64,000 bases of DNA from Scleroderma bovista (lineage: Eukaryota > Basidiomycota > Agaricomycetes > Boletales > Sclerodermataceae): contig JAYMGJ010000002.1 in assembly GCA_037178675.1 (NCBI GenBank), positions 1 to 64,000 on the forward strand, read 5' to 3'. A program made the position numbers and the translations under genes. Shown in pieces: positions 33,150-45,286 of the stretch (positions within the stretch are counted from its first letter, which is position 1; every line of letters starts with the position of its first letter). The notes under the pieces were generated by a model that saw only the letters and a list, made by a program, of their open reading frames with translations, made no database searches and was not told where the DNA came from.

Positions 33150-33790
33150 CACTCTACAAAGAATAACACGACATAAAGCAGAAAACAACACTCATATCGT
33201 GAAAGATCACCCAACTTTGGAAATACGTGAGGTTTCATCTTTTCTCGATAGAATGTGAGAAATCCTTGGATAGCGCTCAACTGTATTTGTACTATGAGTA
33301 ACTTGAGAGGTGGCCGACCGCAGCACTGGTACAGCAGACTGCTATGAAAAATACCGAGATAGTTGGAAGCGTCTGACAGAGCATCGGTTGACCGGGCCAA
33401 GTTGACCTGCTTCCATCTTGTTGACCTGAGCTTTGCCGTAGCATAGTCGGCCGTGATATCAGTTCATTTCATTTCATAAACCGCAAACCCTGGCGTTTCT
33501 ATCATTTGAAAGACAGATAACATATCTTCAGTGGTTATTTTAGTCAATGGGATTTTAAATATGCAAGGCGCCAGCGCTCCTGGTCCGGGGTACAAGGATG
33601 ATCGATACGATCGATGATCTCCCTCTGGTAGTCCCGTTGAGTTCTGTGAATTGAACCCACCAGCACAACACCAGGGCTTGATAGTCACTTCGTGAGTTGT
33701 CGCAGTTGCGCATCGAACAAGTTCTCCACATTACGCACGATACTGTAACTCGGAATGCCATCTGCGTGGGTGAAGCCTTGCTTGAAGAAG
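33150..33790 (-). pseudogene. Unrecognised duplicated gene remnant upstream of K1
   Basis: On the minus strand, segments such as SIVRNVENLFDAQLRQLTK, FQMIETPGFAV and FYREKMKPHVFPKLGDL recur, diverged, on the plus strand at 35940-36460 upstream of K3. The frames are broken in both arms. No domain recognised. It may be an ancestral neighbour gene carried along with the kinase duplication. Confidence 0.4.
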
Positions 33791-34251
33791 AACAGACCTA
33801 TGTGATAGGCTCTTTGGAGATCATATCGATGGACAAAGGCAATGAACATAGGCCATGATGAAGGAACGACTATCTTCCTTCAAATTTTGAGGGTTGCCTA
33901 CGGGAGACTAGACCATAATGCTGAGACGACTGCTAAGAAAACACGACAAAAAAGGCAAAATGTTCAGTCGTACCGGACAGCCCCGCCGCGGGCGGTTTCC
34001 CCGCTAACCCCAGAACCATTGTCAAACATGGATATCCCAAGTGGAGCATCCTTTCATCGATGAACGTTTCTGCTGTATCAAACCAGGACTTTCTGTCTGC
34101 ATTGTGTGGATCCCCTTACCCAAGGGATTTTTCACTTCCGATTCTCATCTGTCCGACATGAACGGTCCGTGACATCATTCTTCTCGATAACTTCACTTAG
34201 CTACTTAGCTATTTTACAAGGATTAGACTACTGTCATGCATGAAAACGACA

Positions 34252-35357
34252 CTATGGCCTGGAAGACTTCATTAGACTAAGTCGCGGAGGCAGATCTGAT
34301 TCTAGTAGCAATCTCCGAAATGCTGGGGCGCGCTCCCGAGTACGATTCCAACATGAAGTGCATATTGCCCACCACAAATCTGTCAGACGAGAAATTGTAG
34401 ATTCTTCAGTGGGCCTGTCTGGTGCATCACTCATGATGCGAGTTATGAGACGTGGTATGGTGTTTATATCGTAGAAAGGTGGCTTCCGGGTAAACAGTTC
34501 CTGGAAATAAATTTTAATTCAATATATGAAGACGCAGTCAGGTAGAATCAAACCAATGCCGTCATTCCATATGCCCATATATCACCTTCAACAGTGGGCT
34601 TAAAATCTTCGAGACTTTCTGGAGCAATCCAGTTTATTGAGACCACAGAATGTGTGCCAACGGGCAGAGTAAATGACGAATGGACAAGAGAAGAAAGGCC
34701 AAAATCAGTCAGGAGTGCCTGACCATCGTCAGAGATGAGGACATTGCACTACATCAAGAGTATCATCACGACACATAATAGCGGGGAGAAAGGAAACCCA
34801 CGCCTCGTAAATCGCCATGGCAGATCGCACCAGACTCGTGACTGTGCAAGTAGTGTAATCCCTTCGCGATCCCTACGAGCTGCATGTGGCATGGCGTCAT
34901 TTCTCCGCTCGAATAGAACCCCGGACTTACCAGTGGTCGTGGATCAACAGAATCGTCTTGCACGTAATCAAACGCATTTCCCTTCTTCCTCCAAGTGGAG
35001 ACCATCGAGACAGTGAAGCCGAAATCAGTGGTAATCCCAAGAAGTGGCTGAATATTCTCGTGACGTAGTTTCGACCAGGTGCATACTTCCTGAAGGACAC
35101 GCTAAACGACGATGAGTGCAAGATGCAGCCCTGAGGAATATGCGAACCTTGATAGATTCTTGACTGGAAGGAGGATCGGCGTGGATGGTTTTCACGGCGA
35201 CTTTTGTTCCATCTGGGATTAAAGTTCCTTCGTATACATCCGCAGAGTCGCCAGTGAGGGGACGTCGAGTAATATCTCGACTAAGCCTTCCGTTGAGAAC
35301 GACAGTATACGAGGATGCCTGCTGAGATAGTTTTTCAAGTGCAAGCCTCACGTCCAT
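34252..35357 (-). pseudogene. TKL-type protein kinase K2, divergent, frameshifted near its end
   Basis: Motifs in order: YTVVLNGRLSRDITRR, DSADVYEGTLIPDG (glycine loop), VAVKTIHADPP, EVCTWSKLRHENIQPLLGI, ICHGDLRG (HGD), NVLISDDGQALLTDFGLS, NWIAPESLEDF, DIWAYGMTAL, ELFTRKPPFYD and LTDLWWAICTSCWN. Introns interrupt at the same places as in K1. After CWNRT the frame slips near 34325-34345: the expected RPSISEIATRIRSASAT and a TAG at 34277-34279 are in another frame, while the current frame runs to 34252. The slip removes the conserved subdomain XI Arg. It may be a sequencing or assembly error. An upstream first exon is likely. Confidence 0.75.
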
Positions 35358-35495
35358 GAGCACGGTGGTAGCGGCAGAAGCGCTAGATCCACATGATTTT
35401 TATAGTACTGTGCGTGCCCTAGCTGCATGCAAATGATGGTTCCATTTTTTGCCAGCGTCCCGTGGCACGTTCATCAAACCCTCAAATTTCAACCA

Positions 35496-35918
35496 CTACC
35501 ACGGAGGCAGTGCTGCAAAGGCTTGATATCGACGAAACGTTTGATGACATCCTTCCAAGTGTGAGATCTTGAGAAGCAATGGAAATCGATGGAATGTGTC
35601 AACTGGATCCGAAGTTATCGAGCAGAATGACGAACCGTTCTTGTCGGACAGATGAGAATCAGAAGTGAAAAGTTCACACGATGCAAACAGCAAGTCGTGG
35701 TTTGATACAACAGTGACGTTCAAAATCGACGATGCCTTGGGGTAAAGTATCCAATAATTTCCGGACTTGAAATTTGACAAGGGTTGCCCTGCAGAGAGTA
35801 TCAGGAGGCAACCGGATAAATCCGGGGTACGCCAGAACTTTTTGTCTTTTTGTTGTGTATATCTCCGCAGACCAGCGTGCCCATGTTCATTGCTTTCGTC
35901 CACCGATATGGTCTTCAA
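35496..35918 (-). CDS. Hypothetical protein, 140 aa
   Basis: Single open frame beginning MKTISVDESNEHGHAG, with hydrophobic stretches (SGCLLILSAGQPLSNF, ASSILNVTVVS). No domain recognised. It lies between K2 and the right arm of the inverted duplication. It could be chance, but the codon pattern is smooth and uninterrupted. Confidence 0.3.
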   Translation of the reverse strand: MKTISVDESNEHGHAGLRRYTQQKDKKFWRTPDLSGCLLILSAGQPLSNFKSGNYWILYPKASSILNVTVVSNHDLLFASCELFTSDSHLSDKNGSSFCSITSDPVDTFHRFPLLLKISHLEGCHQTFRRYQAFAALPPW

Positions 35919-36042
35919 AGAGCCTATCCCATGGGTAATTATGGTCTGTCCTTCCCCAAGCAGGGCTTCTACAGCATTCCGAGTATGGCATCGTGCGTAA
36001 TTTGGACAACTTGTTCACTGCGCAACTGAGACAATTCACTGA

Positions 36043-36459
36043 GTGACTACTGCGGTAATGGTTCTGGGTCAACTAGGGCTGTTGTGCTGGGTTCAATTCA
36101 CAGAACTCGACGGAACTTCCTTACAAGAGGGAGATCATCGTCGATCATCGATCATCCTTGTACCCGGCACTACTGAAGATACGTTATCTTTCTTTCAAAT
36201 GATAGAAATGGCAGGGTTTGCGATTTGTGGTTTCTGCCAGGCGCTTCCAACTATCTCGATACTTTTCATAGCATCAGTGCTACGGTCAGCCACCTCCCAA
36301 GTCGCCCCTTTTCATAATGCAGATACGGTGAACGCTATTCAAGGATTTCTCACATCCTATCGAGAAAAGATGAAGCCTCACCTGTTTCCAAAGTTGGGTG
36401 ATTTTTCACGATATGACAGTTGTTTTCTGCTTTTTGTCGTCTTATTTCCTGCAGAGTGA
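36043..36459 (+). pseudogene. Duplicated gene remnant upstream of K3 (138 aa frame)
   Basis: The plus-strand frame shares FQMIEMAGFAI and REKMKPHLFPKLGDFSRYDSC with the broken copy at 33150-33790. The conserved words suggest a former protein. No family recognised. Confidence 0.4.
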
Positions 36460-37234
36460 GCACCTACTACCCCAACTGCATTGGAGATGACTAGCTCGTT
36501 GTTTCTAGCTTTGACAAGATATTAATGTAGTATTGTGTATTGCACACAAGAGTCGTAGTACTCTGGCACTGTTTCATCATCCTGTGTGCAGCAAGCAATA
36601 TCCAGTGGTTTTATATTCCCACCAAGAATGACTGACAAGATTGGAATTGCGTATATGCTGTTCATTGGCCTATCGGTACCAACGCACACACTGATTCGGG
36701 GGCTTTGCAGGTCTCTACTCTACGGTGACAAGCCCATCCATCCAGGTTCTTTCAGAAACCAATAGGAAATGGCCCCGGTATGAATCTATGATCACATGTA
36801 AGGTCATCTTCTGGTGGGCCAAGGCCTCATTCATTTTGAGCGCTTGTGGTCAAATTTCGGTGTTCTCTCCGGGTGATAGGCCCCTCGACAAGTGAGTCCA
36901 CGAGAATTTCAACTGGTGAGCATGGCTGTATGGATCTCGCTTGGTCTAGTACTGTTACACTACATGTGTGTTTTCATTTCATCAGTGTACTTGGCCCTTT
37001 CGCCCTGCTACCTCAAGTTCGGCTCCACACCACATTGCAAGAATGGGCGCCAATATCGAATGTGCCCTCTACCTTGCTTCCTTTGGGGAATCACTGGTCA
37101 AGTTTGTACTGTCCTGCCTAAAGATAGCCAGGCCTGAGGTTTGCCTGAACGAGGGGCCATAAAGTAGGTCCAGCTTGCACACCATCTTTGCCTTAGCCCA
37201 CTCAGGTTGTTGTTTTACTCTCTAAGCCATCTTC

Positions 37235-38516
37235 ATGTTGAGCCAAGAATCTTCCTCTCAGAATAGTGGCCAATTGACGGATAACAAGAACAGTCCCGAC
37301 ACATCGGACCCCAGGAAGGTGCTCAAAGAACTTGCCGAACGTGCATCACGATATAGCATCAACCTCGATGGATTGGTATCTAAAGACAATGTCTCTTGTT
37401 TCCGAGGAGGATATGCTACGATTCATTCGGGAATTTTGAAATCAAATCAAGCTGAGGAGACGATTAGAGGGGACGCAAGTAGTGCCTCATTCGGAGATGG
37501 CAAGACTACGAAGGTAGACCTACTATTCAATCATGCTCTACCCTACCTCTGATGTGCGTGAGTCAAGGTGGCTATAAAGACTCCTCGTGGTGGTCTTCCA
37601 GGGGATAAGGAAACTATCAAGGTGCGTGCAATTAGCGAGCTTCGACCTGCTCTGATCCTTGGATAGACATTCCTGCGAGAAGTGCATGCCTGGTCCAAGC
37701 TCACTCATGCAAATGTCCTTCCTCTCATCGGGATCACTACACAATTTGAACTGACCGTATCGATTATTTCTCCGTGGGCGGAGAAAGGAAATGCGCGTGA
37801 TCATGTAAAGGATAAGTCTATTGACCCCCGCCCTTTGGTACGTTGTGGGTATTTTAAGCGAATGCTATTTGAATGTTGGATAGATCCAAGGGATCGCAAG
37901 TGGGCTATTTTACCTGCATAGCTGCAGTCCTAACCCACTGTACCATGGAGATGTGAAGGGGGTGAGTCTGCTTGTCTCTATAACGTGGTTCCATTTGATG
38001 GAGCCCGCTGTAGCTCAATGTGTTGGTGACTGAAGAGGGCAGAGCCCTTCTTACTGACTTCGGTCTATCATTTCTAACCAACTCTTCATTCAGTATGTCC
38101 ACCCCAGGACATACTGGAGGTTCGTTACCGTGGATGGCACCAGAAATGTTCGACGTCTATCACGAGACAACAGCCGCACAGGATGTGTGGGCATTTGCAA
38201 TGACGGCTTTGGTAACATTTCCCCCATTTGTGCTCGTAGGCTCGTAGCTGAATTTCTGCAGGAGCTGTGCACTCGTGAAGATCCCTTTCACCCAATCAGT
38301 GGCACCGCTTCCATCGTGATGAGGATCTTGAAGGGTCCACCAGATCGTCCGAGTGCTGAGAATACGTATTTTCCTTTGACGGACGAATGGTGGGGTATAT
38401 TCACCGAATGCTGGCACTCCAAACCCTTGTCGCGTCCTACCATGTTCCAGGTAGCTAATAATATCGAACAGACAGTACGTTCTTCCCCTGATTTACGGTT
38501 GTCTGTTATTAATTGA
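37235..38516 (+). CDS. TKL-type protein kinase K3 (intact)
   Basis: It starts MLSQESSSQNSGQLTD. Conserved leader KELAERASRYSINLDG, then GGYATIHSGILKS. After a ~50-nt intron come VAIKTPRGGLPGDKETIK, FLREVHAWSKLTHANVLPLIGI, SIISPWAEKGNARDHV, LFYLHSCSPNPLYHGDVKG, NVLVTEEGRALLTDFGLSFL, PWMAPEMFDVYHE, DVWAFAMTAL, ELCTREDPFHPISG, LTDEWWGIFTECW and RPTMFQVANNIEQ. Splice sites match K1. HGD replaces HRD; Lys, Asp and DFG are present. Probably an active cytosolic kinase. Confidence 0.85.
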
Positions 38517-38760
38517 TGCTCAAAGATGCTATTGCACAATCCGACCGCTCCAAATGGTTTAACGCACGCCAATGGTCCAACAAATCTTCCTCACCGTCAT
38601 AACCTCGTGTACGGTCATTGAGAACTGTCACATGAAGAAACTTAATTCGAAGCTTGATTCGAATTGCAGAGCAATTCTTATACGCCGTTGGTCTTTGTCA
38701 TTGATATTTATACTCCGTCTGCAATGTAGTAGGAAGTCGCAGTCCTGACCAAAGTGTTGA

Positions 38761-39589
38761 TGCATACATTTCAGCGTCAGGACTCTTGGGCCTTTTACAG
38801 TGAAGTTTGTATGATACTTGGCAAAATTGATTTAAACTCGGAATCGGCGAGAAAGGCGTATCATTCTCGAGGGTGTACTCTTTTTAGTAGAGCAGATATT
38901 TTCGGTGGTGAATATTGGCCATGCTCGGTGTATAACTTGCTTCGATATTCCTTCAAGTGAGTGCATTCCTTCGCATTAAACCTCTGAAGCGTTTCTGAGA
39001 CCATTGGCACTCCAATCTATTATACTAAATGGCAGACCACCGTGTATGCGACATTTGCATGTACGTGTGTTCACAATGGGCTGGCTTCTCATGCAATAGG
39101 CTGTGCATCCTATCCCTAGGCGGGGGCCCGTAGAGCATTTGTAGCTGTGAAACCATTGAACATGGTACGAAAGTCGATGTCGCTCCTGCTGCATATTCAT
39201 GAACCTCCTGAGTCCTCAAGAAATGGTTGGCACCCATGGGACCTTGGAAAACTCATTAGCGGAGTGCTGGCGAGGCCCATGTCTCGATTTCCTATTCCTT
39301 TCCAGAGCACTGTGTCATGTAATTTACTTTTCCCATTTTTGCTCCAACAAACCTTAAGTACGCTTTCCATTCAGATACAATGTGTTGGATATGGACGCCA
39401 CTATCGTTCCATCTTCCAAGCTTACTAGTCAGAGGACGCCTTGTCTGGAATAATATGCTACCTCGTTACAGAAACAGGATTTGAATACCAATATAGCGTG
39501 CATCTTCAGGATTCACGCCGTATTCAGTTCGTAAATGACAATCCCTACGTGACACCCTCCATAGTTGAGCACGGAGAGACGGTCAAAAT
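38761..39589. other. Intergenic region between convergent K3 and K4
   Basis: No convincing gene. The part near 39460-39590 resembles the 3' flanks of K6 and K7 (compare 43800-43900 and 46390-46510), so the flank was copied with the second kinase subfamily. Confidence 0.45.
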
Positions 39590-40529
39590 TCAATCCCACC
39601 ATTCGGAACAGAGACTTGGGACTGCTTCATCTGCAAGGATAAGTAGATAACGGGGTGACATTTCAACTGGCGAGAGACGTACGATCTCTGTAATTGTCTG
39701 AATTATACATGACATTGTAGGACAAGACACGGGGTCATATTCCCAACAATTGGTGCAGATATCCCACCATTCGTCTGTCAAACGTACGCATGTATCGTCC
39801 GTGCTCGGGCGATCTGGACCACCCCTGACAATCCGAGTTATGATAGAGGCAGTAGTGGTAAACAGATGGAAGGGGTCTTTACGCGTGAAGAGCTCCTGCA
39901 TGGACAGGCATTACACAAAATAGCGAATGTAAAAGAATGAATGGCATACAAGTGCTGACATTCCGAAAGCCCACACGTCTGCTTCGGGTGATACTTCGCC
40001 ACCATCCAAAATTTCAGGAGACATCCATTTTAAAGTACCTTTGGTCCCCCCTGTACTGGACATGGTCATACTAAAAGAAGAATTGACGGCAACAGAGAAA
40101 CCAAAGTCAGTGAGGAGGGCTTCGCCGTGATCGGATATCTAATAGGGACGTTGACCTGCAACGTGGTTATGGTCATGTCAAATAGTATTTAGATGTTATA
40201 TCTTCATGTGTGCTTCCCTGAACAGGCACATAATTAGACCTACACCTTTCAGATCCCCATGAAATATTGGATGTGGCTCGTGGTTATGCAGATAATGCAG
40301 CCCTTCCGCAATTCCCTCGATCTGCATAGTAGTATTTAGATAGCTATAGCTTCGGATCTGTGGGTTGATACTGCACCGGGTTGCGTGTTTGGCAGTTTCT
40401 GCGAAATCTTGCCTGGGATCCTGTGGACTAGGGCCAGCATTAACATACGTGTGCTAGCCCCCGTTAATCATCATTGTTAGTTCTGGAGATGGATACTCAC
40501 TGTGAAGATCCTTCGTTTATACTAGCCAT
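39590..40529 (-). pseudogene. TKL-type protein kinase K4, pseudogene with internal deletion
   Basis: The start MASINEGSSQ and first splice site match K6. After a segment matching DPRKDLAEMAKRASRCS the sequence jumps at about 40365 straight into the intron that follows PRPLV in K6, deleting the glycine loop, the VAIK lysine and helix C (about 0.6 kb in K6). The catalytic loop (PIFHGDLKG), LLTDFGFS, KWMSPEILDGG, DVWAFGMSAL and the C-lobe remain. A 4-bp insertion just before DHGEALLTDFG shifts the frame. No kinase activity can be expected. Confidence 0.85.
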
Positions 40530-41718
40530 GGAAATGTCCTGTAACGCAGTGGAGAGAAAGGCACAAACGAACGGTGTGCTGGTCGAACCTATTTTATGCG
40601 TGTCCTGTGGAGAATCCAAAACTTCCGGTTTAGGCTGGAACTAGAAATTAATCTTGGGATCAACCCCGGACAGGAAAAGGTCCTGAAGGCTGACGCCTCG
40701 AAGCAGTGCATCGTGGATGACTGGAGGTAGAGGCACAGAGTAGTTAATTATATCCCTGATCAAATGAAGATACCATTAGACATGTAACGTCCTTTGCAGT
40801 CTGAGGTCCAGGGTGTCGTCTTAACCTGTCGTTGAGGGCCAATATGGTCATTCGATGCCATTGTTTGCCCGGTGCCGAGGCGTCTATCACTGAAAGATAT
40901 GAACCCTCGGACCAGATCTACCTGTCGCTCGTATAGGAATTCTACATGTGACCAGCATAGTTTTGAAAGGCAGCCGCATCAGAGTGTATGAAGCGCTGGC
41001 ATGGATCTGGACAAAATGCGTGCATTTGAAGTTGAACAGTATCCGCGAAGGAGCGATCGGCGCTTGGCGCCCTGTCACGTGCACCATCCGTTTGGCACTT
41101 CAGCGCTTTCAACTATTTTCTGTCTCAGAGCGGGGCTTTGAGCAACATCCGTTTCAGTTCCTCGCCAGTGTGGAGCAGAGGTTTCAGTCGCAGCAGCCGG
41201 TCCAGAGCAAGCTTGGCATTGGTCAGACAAGTGGTTACTGGAATGTCATCTAGACCACTGGGTTCTCCATGTATTACCGGTGCCACTACCACCTCCCAAG
41301 TCACTCTGTGGTGGCATGTTCATCCGGATTTTCCCACAGCGGACAGAAACTAATAGGAGATATCAATCTATTTGGTCATATACGACCTAGGTCATGCAAT
41401 AAGGTTCGGTGGGCCAAGTTCTCAGTGTTCTCGCAAGGCTATGCGAGTCCAGCTCGAACTCCTCCAAGTACACGCTACGTACGTGTCTTAATCTGATCAA
41501 TGTGGTTGGCTCCACACCGCATTGCAACAATGGGCGCCAGTATTGAATGTGCCCTCTACCCGCTTTCCTTGAGTAATCATGGACAAGATTGTACTGCCTG
41601 CGACTCCCGTCTAAAGATAGCCAGGCTTGGGGTTTTCCTGAACAAGGTCATAAAGTAGGTCGCCTGCACACCACCTTTTCCTCAGCCTATTCTTGTTGTA
41701 CTCTAAGTCGTCGTCTTC
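40530..41718. other. Upstream region shared by divergent K4 and K5
   Basis: The K4 side (to about 41270) is homologous to 45287-46100 and 47883-48500. The K5 side (about 41510-41718) is homologous to 37020-37234 upstream of K3. So each subfamily kept its own promoter region. No intact gene. Confidence 0.5.
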
Positions 41719-42996
41719 ATGTCGAGTCAAGGACGTTCTTTGCACCAAACTAACGGCGTTCACGATCATGAACGGATAGATAACAACGACAAACCCAGTT
41801 CCCCAGATCCTAGGGTAGTGCTTAGTGAACTTGCCAAAGGTGCATCGCGATATAGCATCAGCCTCGATGGGTTGGTATCTAAAGACAATGCCTTTTATTT
41901 TCGGGGAGGATATGCTATGGTTTGGTCGGGCATTTTGCGACTAAAGGAGGCTAAGAAAGTGATTGGAAGGACCGCAAGCAGCGACTTCCTCGGAAATGGC
42001 GAGACTATGAAGGTAAATCTACCTCCCAATCATACTCTAGCTTACCTCTGATGGACGCGAACCAAGGTGGCTATAAAAACTCCTCGTGGTGGTCTTCCAG
42101 GGGATTTGGGAATTATCAAGGTATGTACGATTAGTGTGCTTCGACCTGCTCTGATCATTGGATAGACATTCCTGAAAGAAGTGCATGCCTGGTCCAAGCT
42201 CGCTCATGCAAATGTCCTTCCCCTCATCGGGATCACTACGCAATTCGATATGACCGTATCAATCATTTCTCCATGGATAGAGAAAGGAAATGCACATGAT
42301 TTCGTGTGTAGGGAGTCTGTTGACCCCCGCCCTTTGGTGCGTCAACAACTATTATAAGAAAACATTGTCTGAATACTGTAAAAATCGAAGGGATTGCAAG
42401 TGGGCTATGTCATCTGCATAATTGTATTTCGGGGCCACTGTACCATGGAGATGTGAACGGGGTATGTTTGTTTGTCTCTGCGAGGCGATTCTGCCTGATG
42501 GACTCGTTCCAGCGCAACGTGTTGATATCTCAATGCGGCCAACCCCTTCTTACTGACTTCGGTCTATCATTTCTAACCAATTCTTCATTCAGTTTGTCTG
42601 CCACAGAACATTTTGGAGGTTCATTACCATGGATGGCACCAGAAACAATGGAAGTTTGCGGCAAGGCAACGGCAGAACGGGATGTGTGGGCATTTGCGAT
42701 GACGGCTTTGGTGAATTTTCCCCATTTATGCTCGTAGGCTCGTAGCTGATTTTCTGCAGGAGCTGTTCACGCGTAAAGACCCTTTTCACCCAATCAGCGG
42801 TACCGGTCCCATCGTGTTGAGGATCTTGAAAGGTCCGCCTGATCGCCCGAGCCCCGAAAATACGTATTTTCGTTTGACGGACGAGTGGTGGGGTATGTGC
42901 TCCAGATGTTGGAATTACAAACCTTCGTTGCGTCCTACCATGTTACAGGTAGCTGAGAGGATCGAACAGATAGTACGTTCTTTCCTTGTTACCTAG
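41719..42996 (+). CDS. TKL-type protein kinase K5 (HGDVN catalytic loop)
   Basis: It starts MSSQGRSLHQTNGVHDHER. Same exon plan as K1 and K3: LAKGASRYSISLDG, GGYAMVWSGILRL, VAIKTPRGGLPGDLG, FLKEVHAWSKLAHANVLPLIGI, PLYHGDVNG, NVLISQCGQPLLTDFGLS, PWMAPETMEV, DVWAFAMTAL, ELFTRKDPFHPISG and LTDEWWGMCSRCW. The catalytic-loop Lys that follows HRD in most kinases is Asn here (HGDVN instead of HGDVK). The frame is otherwise intact. That change makes reduced activity or a pseudokinase possible. Confidence 0.83.
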
Positions 42997-43843
42997 TTTT
43001 CTGTCACTGACGATGTTTAAAGATGCAATTGCCCCATGCCTCCACTAACAGTGTAACACACACCAATGGTGCAGGAAACTTTGCTCGCCGCCGTAGCCAT
43101 GCGCACGGTCATTGAGAACCATTCATCACGAGAGGGACTTGACTCGATGCTTGGATTGATTTGCAGAGAAATATTTATACAGTTGACACTGGTATTTCGG
43201 ATGCACTGTTTGGCAGTCTCGATCAAAGTGTTTATGCAGCCAGTGCCACGCATCTTTTATAGTGGAGTTTAATAGAGTGATTTGGGAGGATTGCTGGACG
43301 CACATGGGGGACTCCATCGAGTTAACTGTCAATGGGAATGTAATATTGCCTTTGATCGAGCAATCTGTAAGGAGGACGCCTAATGCCTGCACTGGCTAAT
43401 CTTATCTTATATGCACAGGACGCGAATGGCGAGGGCTAGCATAGGGACAACATAGTCCACAAACTCCAACGAACACAGGCTTCCATTGCGAATGGCCGTG
43501 CGCATGTCTCGCCATTCGAAAAAGACACTACACGAGACTCTAGGACTTAAGAAGACAAACAGTGGTTGAGCATGTCGGATTGACGGAAGGTGGAAACAAC
43601 GGAGCACTCGGCGCTGGTCAATCTGTGATGGATATTCTTTTTTCTCAAACGCGCCGGTAGTATATATGTATCTGACAATATCTTGAAGCCTGCACTAGTC
43701 AGCAAGTCCGAATCAACCGTGTTCCTTTCAAACTCAATCGCACGCACTGGCGTGTTCAAATTTGCATCAACTAGGCACACATGTGTCTTCAGAGTTTACC
43801 ATGTCTGGAATCACACGTATCATTTCCTTGTAGGAATAGGATT
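42997..43843. other. Intergenic region between convergent K5 and K6
   Basis: No gene supported. The part next to K6 is homologous to the 3' flanks of K4 and K7. Confidence 0.4.
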
Positions 43844-45286
43844 TCAGCAAGTCCCTACGCGACATACACCGTGGGGATGTCCATGGTCACGGCAATGGTC
43901 AAACTTAACGTCGGATGCCATTGGGAATGGCGGCATGGGACATCTCCCTCTGCAAAGATAGTAGGTAATTGGAAGCATTGTAAATAGCGGTAAACATACC
44001 ATTCTTGCGATTGTCTGACTGACATGTGACATTAGAGGGCGTGAGCTGGGCTCATGTCTCCAACATTCGGAGCAGATATCCCACCACTTATCTGCCATAC
44101 GTGCGTATGTATCGTTTCTGCTTGGACGATCTGGCCCACCACTGGAAATTCTAGCTACGATAGCAGCAGTGGTGGGGAGGCGATGGAAGGGGTCTTTACG
44201 CGTGAAGAGCTCCTGCATCGATATACTTTAGAATTGCGAATGCAAAATAGTGGAATAGAATACAAGCGCTGTCATTGCGAAAGCCCACACGTCTGCTTGG
44301 GGTGATACCGCACCACCATCCAAAATTTCAGGAGCCATCCATCTTAAAGTGCCTTTGGTTCCCCCTGTGTTGGACACGGGCATGCTAAACGAAGAATTGA
44401 CGGCAACAGAGAAACCAAAGTCAGTCAGGAGGGCTTCGCCGCTATCGGATATCAAGACGTTGACCTGCAACATGGTCATGTCAAATGGATGCCATTCCCT
44501 GAAAGGTAATTAGACCTACACCTTTCAGATCCCCATGAAATATTGGATGTGGTGTGTGGTTATGCAGATAATGCAGCCCTTCCGCAATTCCCTCGATCTG
44601 CATAGTAGTATTTAGATAGCTATAGCTTCGGATCTGTGCACTTACCAACGGCCGAGGATCAACAGTTTTATCTTGCACATAATTATGCGCGTTCCCGTTC
44701 TCCATCCATGGAGATACAATAGACACTGTCAGATCGAACTCGGTGGTGATGCCGAGGAGAGGGTGGACATTTGTGTGATCCAGCTTCCACCAGACATGCA
44801 CCTCTTTGAGGAATTTCTGCTCAAGGATCAGAGTGTCACTGAAAGGCGACGAAAGCTGAGAGGACCTTGATATTGCTTTCACCACTTGGAGGACTAAAAC
44901 GCGGAGACTTTATGGCCACCTTCCAGCCATCCATATTAGATGCTAGCACGATAACGGCTCAGAAACGATTTTACCTTGTTACCATATTTATCTTCCCTGA
45001 GACGACCGGCTAGAGTTCCAGCCTTATCCACCATTTTCGTGAGATCAACAGTACCCGAACGAACAATGGCACTGCTTCCACACAAGAGGACGTCCTCGTT
45101 CATGGATACACATCCATCGAGGTTGACACTGCACCGCGATGCACGTTTGGCCATTTCTGCGAGATCTTTCCTGGGATCCTGTGGACTAGAGCCAGAATTA
45201 ATTCACATATGTCCACCCACGATGGTTGGCACTGTTAGCTGGAGGATTGACACTTACTGTGAAGGTCCTTCATTTTTACTAGCCAT
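43844..45286 (-). CDS. TKL-type protein kinase K6 (intact)
   Basis: A tiny first exon (MASKNEGPSQ) splices to DPRKDLAEMAKRASRCSVNL. Then SSAIVRSGTVDL, VAIKSPRFSPPSGE, FLKEVHVWWKLDHTNVHPLLGI, SIVSPWMENGNAHNYV, GLHYLHNHTPHPIFHGDLKG, NVLISDSGEALLTDFGFS, RWMAPEILDGG, DVWAFAMTAL, ELFTRKDPFHRLP, ADKWWDICSECW and RPLMSHVSQTIAR. Catalytic Lys, Asp and DFG are present, with HGD for HRD. The tail after the kinase fold is poorly conserved and Cys/His-rich. It lies in tandem with K7, same strand. Confidence 0.85.

Larger units (their letters stand above)
30830..33790. repeat. Left arm of kinase inverted duplication (K1 arm)
   Basis: Homologous in inverted orientation to 35940-38760, including K1/K3, their upstream ~1 kb with the unidentified remnant, and the 3' flank. 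The spacer between the arms holds K2. Divergence is substantial, so the duplication is not recent. Confidence 0.75.
35940..38760. repeat. Right arm of kinase inverted duplication (K3 arm)
   Basis: Partner of 30830-33790. It carries the remnant frame at 36043-36459 (VQFTELDGTS, FYREKMKPH-like segment as SYREKMKPHLFPKLGD), a kinase upstream region, K3, and the 3' flank ending near 38760. Confidence 0.75.

Noticed and set aside
33505..33760. Small ORFs upstream of K1 as genes
   Set aside because: They are broken pieces of the duplicated remnant shared with 35940-36460.
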